From positions 372,001 through 436,000 of the forward strand of contig NZ_CP104208.1 of assembly GCF_026230175.1 (NCBI RefSeq): a stretch of DNA of 64,000 nucleotides, read 5' to 3'. The notes under the pieces are model-generated. The model did not search any database. It was not told the origin of the DNA and saw only the letters and a program-made list of their open reading frames with translations. A program made the position numbers and the translations under genes. Source of the DNA: Desulfovibrio mangrovi. Its GTDB lineage: Bacteria; Desulfobacterota; Desulfovibrionia; Desulfovibrionales; Desulfovibrionaceae. Positions 25,907 to 34,428 of the stretch are shown one piece after another. How positions within the stretch are numbered: the first letter of the stretch is position 1; the number at the start of each line of letters is the position of its first letter.

Positions 25907-26173
25907 TGCCTCTCTCAGCATGCCGTGTCATGACAAAAGCTGCTTCCCGTTTATGCTTGCTTTAACGCAATTCAGGCTAACTTTGAGGAATATAAGATTT
26001 TACCTTGAGGTTGTGGGGAGTTGTTTTGTGTTTGTGTCAAAGCGAAGTGAAGAGTCTCTATGTTTTCCTGTGCATTGAAGGGACCTATAAGGGGACACAT
26101 GGAGACTGCATACGTGTGAATAGTGCCGCAGTCTTTATCTTCGCGCATCATGTAACGCAACGAGGAGTTGGTC

Positions 26174-26623
26174 ATGAGTCCCGCAAGCAGACCCACTATG
26201 CGATTGCACCTGTGGCTGGAAACCGAAAAGGGCGTCTTTTTCGGTCAGGGAAGGCTGCAGTTGCTGGAGTATATTGAATACACAGGTTCGCTGAATGCGG
26301 CGGCCAAGGCGTTGGGCATGTCGTATCGGGCTGCCTGGGGCAAGATCAAGACTTCGGAAGAGGCTCTGGGTTTTCAACTTGTGGAGCAGCCTGACGGCAA
26401 GCGTGGCGGTGGTCAGCTGAGCGAAGCGGCCAAGCTGCTTATCGCCAGTTACCGTCACTGGTTGGAAGAGGTGGAAGCCTTCGCCTTGCAATCTGCCAAG
26501 AAGCACATGGATTACACCCCCGCGCAATACTGGTCGGTGCGCGAACTCCCCTCACGAAAACCACCGGAATCCATATTGTCTGCCAGTGGATCTGCCGCAG
26601 CAGATCCGGAGGCGAATCCCTAG
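26174..26623 (+). CDS. ModE-like transcription regulator, DNA-binding domain only
   Basis: A 149-residue protein. Residues about 8-110 are a winged helix-turn-helix of the ModE/LysR N-terminal type: QGRLQLLEYIEYTGSLNAAA, then KALGMSYRAAWGKIKTSEE and a wing with PDGKRGGGQLSEAAKLLIAS. E. coli ModE has two further molybdate-binding domains that are absent here; the last 40 residues look disordered. GAGGAG lies 6 bases before the ATG at 26174. It lies directly upstream of fdhA, and a palindrome resembling a ModE box sits between them, so control of the molybdenum/tungsten enzyme fdhA and possibly of itself is likely. Confidence 0.8.
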   Translation: MSPASRPTMRLHLWLETEKGVFFGQGRLQLLEYIEYTGSLNAAAKALGMSYRAAWGKIKTSEEALGFQLVEQPDGKRGGGQLSEAAKLLIASYRHWLEEVEAFALQSAKKHMDYTPAQYWSVRELPSRKPPESILSASGSAAADPEANP

Positions 26624-26658
26624 GTCGATGTACCTTTGACAGGAGTGGTGTGTCCATA

Positions 26659-26680
26659 AACATGTTAACGTTAACATGTT
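26659..26680. promoter_or_regulatory. Perfect 22-bp palindrome, likely ModE-type operator
   Basis: The half-site AACATGTTAAC is followed by its exact inverse. Its centre contains TAACGTTA flanked by CAT and ATG. As I recall, E. coli ModE operators are described as TAACGTTA elements flanked by CAT boxes. It overlaps the -35 of the predicted fdhA promoter. Confidence 0.75.
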
Positions 26681-26698
26681 GAAATTGCTAAATAATAT
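26671..26698 (+). promoter_or_regulatory. Predicted fdhA promoter
   Basis: A -35 TTAACA (26671-26676), 16-base spacer and -10 TAATAT (26693-26698), about 90 bases before fdhA. The -35 lies within the 22-bp palindrome, so bound regulator would block RNA polymerase. Confidence 0.5.
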
Positions 26699-26788
26699 TG
26701 CCAAAGAAATCTGGCCGTGGCAGCGTGATCGGGTAGGGTGTCTCCGTGGTGGAGGCGCCATGTACCTCAACCAACAGGAGGCCGACGC

Positions 26789-29700
26789 ATGGATTGCTCG
26801 CGGCGAGGATTTCTTAAACTGACCGGCGCAGGTGTCGCCTGCCTCTCGCTGGGTCAGTTGGGGTTCAATCTGTCAGAAGCGAAGGCATACGCAACGTCGC
26901 TGAAGATTGAAGGGGCAAAGGAAGTCATTACGATATGTCCGTTCTGTTCCGTCAGCTGCAACATGATTGCCCATGTTCGCGACGGAGAACTGATCAGCAC
27001 GGAAGGTGACCCGGACTTCCCCGTTAACGAAGGGGCGTTGTGTGCCAAGGGCGCGGCGCTTACGTCCATGTCCAAGAACCACCACAGGCTGCTCAAGCCC
27101 ATGTACCGTGCGCCTTACAGCGACAAGTGGGAAGAGAAGGACTGGGAATGGATGCTGGACCGCATTGCGCGACGCATCAAGGAAACCCGTGACAAGGAGA
27201 TCATTCTCCAGAACGAGAAGGGACAGACCGTAAACCGCCTTGAGTCTGTGTTCCATCTGGGAACATCGCATGCGGACAACGAAGAATGCGCCCTCATCCA
27301 TCAAGCAATGCGCGGCCTGGGAGTTGTCCATATGGACCACCAGGCGCGGATCTGACACAGCGCAACTGTAGCGGCTCTGGGAGAGTCGTTCGGACGCGGT
27401 GCAATGACCAACCACTGGATCGACATCAAGAATGCCGATGCCATCCTCATCATAGGCAGTAATGCTGCCGAACATCACCCCATTTCCTTCAAATGGGTTC
27501 TCAAGGCTAAAGACAAAGGGGCCGTGGTAATGCACGTGGACCCCAAATTCTCGAGAACGTCCGCCCGTTCCGATTTCCATGTGCCGCTTCGTTCCGGTAC
27601 GGATATCGCGTTCATGGCCGGTATGATCAATTATGTCCTCGAGAAGGGTAAGTACTTCAAGGAATACGTACTTAACTACACCAACGCCGCCACTATTGTC
27701 GGCGAAGGCTACAGCTTCAAGGACGGTATCTTCAGCGGATACGATGCCGGCAAGCGCGCCTATGACAAGAAGACCTGGGACTTCGAGTTGGATGCGAACG
27801 GTGTGCCCAAGCGGGATACCACCCTCAAACACCCCCGTTGTGTTTTCAACCTGATGAAGAAGCATTATTCCCGCTATACGCTGGATAAAGTTTCCTCCGT
27901 CACCGGTGTGACCAAGGAAAACCTGAAGCGCGTGTACGAGAACTTTGCAGCCACCGGCAAGGCAGACAAGGCTGGCACCATCATGTACGCCCTTGGCTGG
28001 ACCCAGCATACCGTAGGTGTGCAGAACATCCGCAGTGCCGGTATCTTGCAGCTTCTTCTGGGTAACATCGGTGTGGCTGGCGGTGGCATCAACGCCCTGC
28101 GCGGCGAGCCCAACGTTCAGGGCTCCACCGACCATACCCTGCTGTACCACATCATCCCCGGCTACATGGCCCAGCCCATGGCAGACTGGCAGACCTATGA
28201 AGACTATAACAAGGCCAACACGCCGGTCTCCAATGACCCGCAAAGCGCCAACTGGTGGCAGAACAAGCCCAAGTACCTGGCCAGCCTGCTCAAGGGGTGG
28301 TACGGCAACTATGCCACCAAGGATAACGGTTTCTGCTATGGCTTGCTGCCTAAGATCGAAAAGGGCGCAGACCATTCGTACATGTTCCTCTTCGACCGCA
28401 TGTACAAGAAGCAGATTACCGGCGGTTTCATTGTCGGCCTGAACCCCATGAACAGCGTGCCCAACTCCAACAAGGTTCGCAAGGCGCTCGATAATCTGGA
28501 TTGGCTGGTCACCATGGACCTGCACCATTCCGAAACCACGGATAACTGGCACCGCCCCGGCGTTGACCCCAAGACCGTGAAGACGGAAGTGTTTCTGCTG
28601 CCCTCTGCCCACCGTGTGGAGAAGGAAGGAACAGTTTCCAACTCTGGTCGCTGGCTTGTGTGGCATAACCGTGCCATTGATCCGCAGGGCGAAGCACGTC
28701 CCTTCGGTGGTCTGTACGTTCCGCTCATGAACAAGCTGCAGACCATGTACCGCAGGGAAGGCGGAACGCTTTCCGATGCCATCACCCGTCAGGACTGGCC
28801 GCAGACTTACGAGGCCGAAGAGTGGACCAAGCGTATCAACGGCTACTTCACCCGTGATACCAAGGTTGGCGACAAGCTCTACAAGAAGGGGCAGCTCGTA
28901 CCTTCGTTCGTGGCGCTCAAGGACGACGGCTCCACTTCTTCGCTGAACTGGCTGTATGCGGGCAGTTACACCGAAGAGGAGGGCAACAAGTCCAAGAAGC
29001 GGGATCTTAGCCAGACCCCCATGCAGGAAAAGATAGGTCTCTATCCGAATGTGGCATGGTGCTGGCCGGTGAACCGACGCATTCTGTACAACCGTGCATC
29101 CGTGGATGCCAACGGCAAGCCCTACAACCCCGCCAAGGCTGTTATCGAGTGGGATGGCGCCAAGTGGGTAGGTGACGTGCCGGACGGCGGTTGGCCGCCC
29201 ATGGCAAGCGGTAAGGGCAAGTTGCCCTTCATCATGAGCAAGAACGGCTTCGGCCAGCTCTTCGGCCCCGGTCGTATGGACGGTCCCTTCTCTGAGCATT
29301 ACGAGCCGGTCGAAACGCCCATTGCGTCCCATCCGTTCTCCAAGCAGCTGCACAGCCCCGTCTACAAGTTCGTTACCAGCGACATGGACGTGCTGGCAGA
29401 GCCTGCAGATCCCAGATTCCCCATCGTGTTGACGACCTACAGCCTCACAGAGCACTGGTGCGGCGGCGGTGAAACCAGAAACGTTCCCAACCTGCTGGAA
29501 ACCGAACCTCAGCTCTATGTGGAAATGAGTCCTGAACTGGCAAAGGAAAAAGGCATCGCCAACGGCGATGGCGTGATTATCGAAAGTGCGCGCGGCAGAG
29601 TTGAAGCCATTGCCATGGTGACGGTGCGTATTCGGCCGTTCCTGGTGGAAGGCAAGACTGTCCATCTTGTGGGCATGCCCTTCTGCTTCGGCTGGACGAC

Positions 29701-29830
29701 TCCCGGTACGGGCGATTCGACCAACCGTCTGACTCCCTCGGTAGGTGACCCCAACACCTCCATTCCGGAGTACAAGGCAAGCTGCGTCAATGTCCGCAAG
29801 GCCGACAAGCTCACCGAGATCGCAAAATAG
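26789..29830 (+). CDS. fdhA: Selenocysteine formate dehydrogenase, catalytic alpha subunit
   Basis: A 1013-residue periplasmic molybdenum- or tungsten-pterin enzyme that oxidises formate to CO2 (or the reverse). A Tat signal is at the N-terminus (SRRGFLKLTGAGVACLSLG). A 4Fe-4S motif follows (CPFCSVSC, with a further Cys in GALCAKG). The in-frame TGA at 27353-27355 is codon 189 and must be read as selenocysteine in ARI-Sec-HSATV, the active-site position. The reading frame then continues without a stop to 29830, with the C-terminal cofactor domain (TTYSLTEHWCGGGETRNVPN) intact. CAGGAGG precedes the ATG at 26789. The small subunit gene follows; there is no membrane cytochrome gene, so a soluble FdhAB passing electrons to cytochrome c is likely. 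Confidence 0.95.
27353..27390 (+). promoter_or_regulatory. UGA selenocysteine codon with downstream SECIS-like hairpin
   Basis: After the TGA (27353-27355), 14 bases later, AGCGGCTCT (27370-27378), loop GGG, AGAGTCGTT (27382-27390) can form a 9-pair stem including GU pairs. Bacterial SECIS hairpins lie at this kind of distance inside the coding region and bind SelB. Confidence 0.7.
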
Positions 29831-29866
29831 GCGGCCCTTTTGGGGATGCCGCCAAGGAGCATGATC

Positions 29867-30604
29867 ATGCCAAAGTCCTTTTTCATAGATACGACACGGT
29901 GCACGGCCTGCCGGGGTTGCCAGCTGGCCTGCAAGGAGTGGTTCGAGCTTCCGGCCAACAAGACCAAACAACTCGGAACACATCAGAATCCGCCGGATTT
30001 GAATCCCTACAACTATAAACTGGTTCGTTTCAGCGAACATCTGATCGGTGACAAGGTGGAGTGGTATTTCTTCCCCGACCAGTGCCGTCACTGTCTGAAT
30101 CCTCCCTGTCAGGGGGCCGCAGACACCGTACTTGAAGGTGCAGTCATTCAGGATGATGCCACCGGAGCCGTCATATTCACCGAAAAATCTGCTCAGATAT
30201 CCAAGGAGGATTTCGAGTACGTCCGCGAGTCCTGTCCTTACGACATTCCTCGCCGTGACGAGAAGACCGGCCGCATGACCAAGTGTGTCATGTGCATAGA
30301 TCGCGTTCAGGCGGGCATGTTGCCTGCCTGTGTGAAGGTTTGCCCCACAGGCACCATGAACTTTGGTGAACGTGAGCAGATGCTGGCGATGGCGGAAAAG
30401 AGGCTGGCGCTCGTCAGGAAGACGCATCCCAACGCCATGCTGGCCGACCAGCACGATGTGAACGTGATTTACCTGCTTGCGGACGCCCCGGAACGCTATC
30501 ACACCCATAGCGTTGCGCAGGTCGCCCCCATGGGCCGCAAGCAGCTGTTCGCATCCCTGCGAAAGCCTCGTGCTTCCGCACAGGGAAACACCGAACGGAG
30601 TTAG
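29867..30604 (+). CDS. fdhB: Formate dehydrogenase iron-sulfur (beta) subunit
   Basis: A 245-residue electron-transfer subunit with 4Fe-4S motifs: CTACRGCQLACKEW near residue 12, CRHCLNPPCQGAA, CPYDIPRRD, then KCVMCIDRVQAGMLPACVKVCPTG. No signal peptide is present; it would travel folded with FdhA through the Tat pathway. AAGGAG is 7 bases before the ATG at 29867; an in-frame ATG at 29861 is possible but too close. It starts 36 bases after fdhA. Confidence 0.93.
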   Translation: MPKSFFIDTTRCTACRGCQLACKEWFELPANKTKQLGTHQNPPDLNPYNYKLVRFSEHLIGDKVEWYFFPDQCRHCLNPPCQGAADTVLEGAVIQDDATGAVIFTEKSAQISKEDFEYVRESCPYDIPRRDEKTGRMTKCVMCIDRVQAGMLPACVKVCPTGTMNFGEREQMLAMAEKRLALVRKTHPNAMLADQHDVNVIYLLADAPERYHTHSVAQVAPMGRKQLFASLRKPRASAQGNTERS

Positions 30605-30630
30605 TGTGACTGCCTAGGAACCGATAGGAA

Positions 30631-30663
30631 GGGGAGGGCGCGGCTCAGCCGTATGCCCTCCCC
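30631..30663 (+). promoter_or_regulatory. Hairpin between fdhB and fdhE
   Basis: GGGGAGGGC (30631-30639) pairs with GCCCTCCCC (30655-30663), with GGCT/AGCC nested in the loop. No T-run follows. It probably shields the 3' end of the fdhAB message or reduces read-through to the accessory genes. Confidence 0.5.
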
Positions 30664-30721
30664 GCTTTGAAAGAAATGTTAGCCTCGGACAATGTACAGC
30701 CAACGCATCAGGAGTCTTCAG

Positions 30722-31693
30722 ATGACCAAGGACACCGCTCTCTCTTCAGTATCTTCCGATCCCGCAGTTGATCCTTTTGCAGGCAGCAAGCGCTCCGGTG
30801 CAGCCGAAACCCTGTCGGCTGCCTGTGTCCGCCGTCCGGCGCTGGCCTCGGTGTTGTCTCCCTTCATTCCCTTGTTTGCGGCAAAGGAAGAGGTTTGCGA
30901 AGAATTGAAGGCGGGCCTGAATCCCGTGCCGGAGTTGATGCATCCTGATGTGGCCCGGCTTGAAGGCGGGGTAGCTCTGCTGGCCTCTGTGTCTCTGGAC
31001 TGGCTGGTGGCCCCGTTCAAGCAGGCTGCTTCTCGTTTGCTGCCTCATCTTGCATCCCTGCCCGCGTTGGCCGGGCATGTAACCCGTTACCTTGAGGCGT
31101 TGGAGTCCGGTTCGATTGATGCTGCGGCCATCTCTCAGGCCTGTCTAGCCAGCGATGCCGCAGGGCTGGAGCGAATGGCTCAGGCTGTACAGATGCCTGC
31201 TCCGGTGCTTGTTTTCCTGACTCATCAGGCATTGGGCACGGTGCTTCGTGCTGCCCGCGAGATAAGTGCTCCGGTCGTTCCCTCCGTGCAGTGGCGCGAA
31301 GGCTATTGTCCTGTCTGCGGCTCGTTTCCGTCTCTGGGATGCCTCGGACGGCCCGATCCCGATCAGTCCGAGTTCGTCAAAGGAGGGGGAGGACACAAGT
31401 ATCTGCACTGCTCTTTGTGCGGGAACGACTGGCGATATCGCCGTGGTGCCTGTCCCGCGTGCAGTAATGAGGATCCCGGTGCAATTGAGTACATGCGGGC
31501 AAAGGAAAGCCCGTGGGAGCGGGTTGAGCTGTGTCGCAAGTGCAATACGTATGTCGCCGCACTTGATTTGCGGGAAACTGTTGATAGCCCGGATCTTGAT
31601 GCTGCAGCCATAGGCCTCATGCACCTTGATCTTCTTGCGGCATCCGAGGGGTTGCGGCCTCTGGCTCCCTCGCTCTGGAACTCCTTCGATTAG
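30722..31693 (+). CDS. fdhE: Formate dehydrogenase accessory protein FdhE
   Basis: A 323-residue cytosolic maturation factor that interacts with the catalytic subunit before export. The C-terminal half has the paired rubredoxin-like metal sites of the family: YCPVCGSFPSL, YLHCSLCGNDWRYRR with CPACSNED, and LCRKCNTYVAALDLR. CAGGAG is 8 bases before the ATG at 30722; the upstream ATG at 30692 lacks one. It lies 15 bases before fdhD. Confidence 0.9.
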   Translation: MTKDTALSSVSSDPAVDPFAGSKRSGAAETLSAACVRRPALASVLSPFIPLFAAKEEVCEELKAGLNPVPELMHPDVARLEGGVALLASVSLDWLVAPFKQAASRLLPHLASLPALAGHVTRYLEALESGSIDAAAISQACLASDAAGLERMAQAVQMPAPVLVFLTHQALGTVLRAAREISAPVVPSVQWREGYCPVCGSFPSLGCLGRPDPDQSEFVKGGGGHKYLHCSLCGNDWRYRRGACPACSNEDPGAIEYMRAKESPWERVELCRKCNTYVAALDLRETVDSPDLDAAAIGLMHLDLLAASEGLRPLAPSLWNSFD

Positions 31694-31708
31694 TTCTGCG
31701 GAGGCATC

Positions 31709-32569
31709 ATGCAGACTATCAAGCGCACCATATTGCGGTATCGGGAAGGCGGAGCACGCACATCCGACGACACCATACTGACAGAGGCGACGTTGGAAAT
31801 CGTGGTGAACGGCGTACCATGGGCTGCCCTTATGTGTACTCCGGGCAGTGATGAAGATCTTGCACTCGGCTTCTGTCTGACGGAGGGGCTGATGACGCCC
31901 TACGAGACATACGGGGTCGAAGGGCGTGAGAGTATGCCTGATGGCAGTCGGCTTCATCTTGTCATCAGCGGGGGGGCTGAGCGGGTTCATGCTGCTTTGA
32001 GTGGGCGCGGGATGCGTACCGGAGCCTCCTGTTGCGGAAATCGTAGCGCCACCCGTGCGGAGGATCTGATACGCATCATTCCCGCCGTGTCTGATGATTA
32101 TCGTATTTCTCCCGGGCAGTTACACCAGTTGCAGATGGAGTCTGAGGCGTGCCAAGCCTTGTTCGACAGCACCGGCGCTACACATTTCTGCGCTTTGTAT
32201 GATGCAGAAAACTCCATGCTTGCCTATGCGGAGGATGTGGGGCGGCATAACGCCCTCGACAAGGCCGCAGGGCAGGCGTTCCGGCTCGGCAGGTTGCAGA
32301 GGGCGCGGCTTGTGCTGTTATCGTCACGGCTCAGTTTTGAGATGGTACAGAAATCCATTGCGCTCGGGGCACAGGTGGTAGCCGGATTCTCTGCCGTGAC
32401 CAGCAGGGCGGTGGCCTTGGCTGAGTCGTCCGGCGTTACGCTAGTCGGTTTCCTGCGCTCACCGCGTCTGAATATTTACACCCACCCTGTCAGATTGGGA
32501 TATGAGTCCCCGGGTGTTTCGCTGCATCATGTTGACATGTCTAAGTATTTTCCTGGGTTGTCTTCCTGA
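31709..32569 (+). CDS. fdhD: Formate dehydrogenase accessory sulfurtransferase FdhD
   Basis: A 286-residue protein that transfers sulfur from IscS to the pterin cofactor of formate dehydrogenase. Family landmarks are VPWAALMCTPGSDEDLALGF, the THFCALYD and EDVGRHNALDKA segments, and TSRAVALAESSGVTLVGFLR. The cysteine loop reads TGASCCGNRS, with two adjacent cysteines rather than the C-x-x-C form I expect from E. coli FdhD. It is the third gene of the fdh accessory group, after fdhE. Confidence 0.92.
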   Translation: MQTIKRTILRYREGGARTSDDTILTEATLEIVVNGVPWAALMCTPGSDEDLALGFCLTEGLMTPYETYGVEGRESMPDGSRLHLVISGGAERVHAALSGRGMRTGASCCGNRSATRAEDLIRIIPAVSDDYRISPGQLHQLQMESEACQALFDSTGATHFCALYDAENSMLAYAEDVGRHNALDKAAGQAFRLGRLQRARLVLLSSRLSFEMVQKSIALGAQVVAGFSAVTSRAVALAESSGVTLVGFLRSPRLNIYTHPVRLGYESPGVSLHHVDMSKYFPGLSS

Positions 32570-32695
32570 TTCCATTGCTCGTTGTAAAGTTCCAAATTTC
32601 ACATGGTTTACGCGACTGCAAACCTGTTCTATTCTCACACACTTAATTGTGCCCTTTGATGGCCATAATACCACTTCATCCTGTGGAGACGCACC

Positions 32696-34354
32696 ATGAC
32701 GCAAGGTTTCAGGAATATCGGTGAACACACTTTCGACGAGTTCGTCGAAATGGCTACGCTCTTTCATAACTATCCCGCGCCGGGACTCATTCTTGGCGGT
32801 TACATGGTTGAGGAGGCCAAGCGGCATATTCCTGAAGGAACCCTCTACGAGGCCATAGCCGAAACGGCATGGTGTCTGCCCGACGCCATTCAGATGCTTA
32901 CCCCCTGTACCATCGGCAACGGATGGGTGCGGGTCATGAATTTCGGCCTGTACGCCATGAGTCTGTTTGACAAGCGTACCGGCAAGGGCGTGCGCGTGTG
33001 GCTGGATATGCACAAGCTTGCCGAAGATTCGGAACTCCTCACGTGGTACCTCAAGCGCAAGCCTAAGCATGAACAGGATTCAGACAAGCTTCTGCGTGAA
33101 ATAGGTGAAGCGGGGGCGGACATCCTTTCCGTGCGGCCCATCCAGCTTCGGGCCGACCTGCTGGTCAAGCGCAGCAAGGGCGGCATTGGCGAATGCCCCG
33201 TCTGTCATGAGGCCTATCCCACGGTGCATGGTCCCATCTGCCGTTCCTGCAAGGGCGAGAATCCCTATGACAACAGTCTGGGCGATGCCCCCGGCGGCGT
33301 GGTGTATCCTTTGCCCAGCGCCATCAGGACCGTTGCGGCGGAGGAGGCCATGGGGCGTGAAGTGCTGCACGACATGACCAGCATTGACCCCGGCAAGAGC
33401 AAGGGAGCCGCCTTCCGCAAAGGTCAGGTTTTTGATGTGGGCGATCTGTGCCGTCTGCAGCATATGGGCCGTAACAACCTGTATGTCGAGACCGGTGAAG
33501 TGGGTGAAGAGTGGGTGCATGAGAATGACTGTGCCGAAGCCTTTGCCAAGGGACTTTCCGGTGAGGGGGTTGTGAGCGGCGGAGAACCGCATGAGGGCAA
33601 GGTGACGCTCAAGGCGGCCTACGATGGCCTGTTCCGCGTGAACACGGATGCTCTTTATGCCTTCAACCTCTGCCCCGGCGTTATGGCGGCGAGCCGTAAC
33701 GGCTGGACCATGGTGAAGGAAGGCGCAGAAGTGGCAGGTACCCGCGCTGTGCCCCTGTACCTGCAGCGGGCTGATTTTGTCAGGGCCATGCAGGCGCTGG
33801 AAGCATCTGACACGCCCATTTTCAGTGTTCTGCCCCTGCGCAAGGCGCAGGTTGGCGTGCTGATCACCGGAGACGAGGTGTTCAGCGGCAAGATTGAAGA
33901 CCGGTTTGAAGAGATCATCCGTAAAAAAGTTACGGCGCTTGGCAGTGAAGTGCATCGTGCCATCATTGTGCCGGACAACCGGGACATGATCCGTGACAAC
34001 GCCCGTGCGCTGCTGGACGAAGGCTGCAACATCATCATCACCACGGCCGGTTTGTCCGTAGACCCCGACGATGTGACCCGCCACGGTCTTGTGGATGCAG
34101 GAGCACATGACATGCTCTACGGCGCGCCGCTGTTGCCCGGCACCATGACGCTCATCGGGAAGATCGGTACTGCGCGCCTGCTGGGCGTTCCCGCCTGTGC
34201 GCTCTTCTTCAAGCACACCAGTCTGGACCTGATTCTGCCCCGTTTGCTGGCGGACGTGGATGTGACCCGCGATGACCTTGCCCGCATGGGTGAGGGAGGC
34301 ATGTGTCTCGGCTGCGCCAACTGTACCTTCCCCAAGTGTCCGTTCGGCAAGTAG
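32696..34354 (+). CDS. FmdE domain-molybdopterin-binding domain fusion protein
   Basis: A 552-residue protein. Residues about 10-150 form an FmdE domain (APGLILGGYMVEEAKRHIP, LPDAIQMLTPCTIGNGWVRV). A zinc ribbon follows at about 185-210 (ECPVCHEAYP, ICRSCKGEN). Residues about 375-520 form a MoaB/MoeA-type molybdopterin-binding domain (KAQVGVLITGDEVFSGKIED, IIITTAGLSVDPDDVTRHGL). The C-terminus is Cys-rich: CLGCANCTFPKCPFGK. It lies 126 bases after fdhD in the same direction. A role in handling or inserting the Mo/W-pterin cofactor for formate dehydrogenase is inference. Confidence 0.8.
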   Translation: MTQGFRNIGEHTFDEFVEMATLFHNYPAPGLILGGYMVEEAKRHIPEGTLYEAIAETAWCLPDAIQMLTPCTIGNGWVRVMNFGLYAMSLFDKRTGKGVRVWLDMHKLAEDSELLTWYLKRKPKHEQDSDKLLREIGEAGADILSVRPIQLRADLLVKRSKGGIGECPVCHEAYPTVHGPICRSCKGENPYDNSLGDAPGGVVYPLPSAIRTVAAEEAMGREVLHDMTSIDPGKSKGAAFRKGQVFDVGDLCRLQHMGRNNLYVETGEVGEEWVHENDCAEAFAKGLSGEGVVSGGEPHEGKVTLKAAYDGLFRVNTDALYAFNLCPGVMAASRNGWTMVKEGAEVAGTRAVPLYLQRADFVRAMQALEASDTPIFSVLPLRKAQVGVLITGDEVFSGKIEDRFEEIIRKKVTALGSEVHRAIIVPDNRDMIRDNARALLDEGCNIIITTAGLSVDPDDVTRHGLVDAGAHDMLYGAPLLPGTMTLIGKIGTARLLGVPACALFFKHTSLDLILPRLLADVDVTRDDLARMGEGGMCLGCANCTFPKCPFGK

Positions 34355-34376
34355 CGCGATCGAATCATTGCAATGT

Positions 34377-34407
34377 AAAAGGCGGCCCGAAAGGGCCGCC
34401 TTTTTTT
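34377..34407. terminator. Bidirectional terminator between the FmdE fusion gene and lon
   Basis: GGCGGCCC (34381-34388), GAAA, GGGCCGCC (34393-34400), preceded by AAAA and followed by seven T. It serves the plus-strand fdh operon and, on the minus strand, lon. Confidence 0.92.
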
Positions 34408-34428
34408 GTATGCATCGGGCTGTTTTTG

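Noticed and set aside
26789-29830. fdhA as two broken genes split at 27355
   Set aside because: The stop is TGA at the known selenocysteine position with a downstream hairpin, and the frame is intact on both sides.
26873-30508. A 1211-codon open frame on the minus strand across fdhA and fdhB
   Set aside because: It is antisense to well-recognised genes; long open antisense frames arise from GC-rich codon bias, and the product is unlike any protein.
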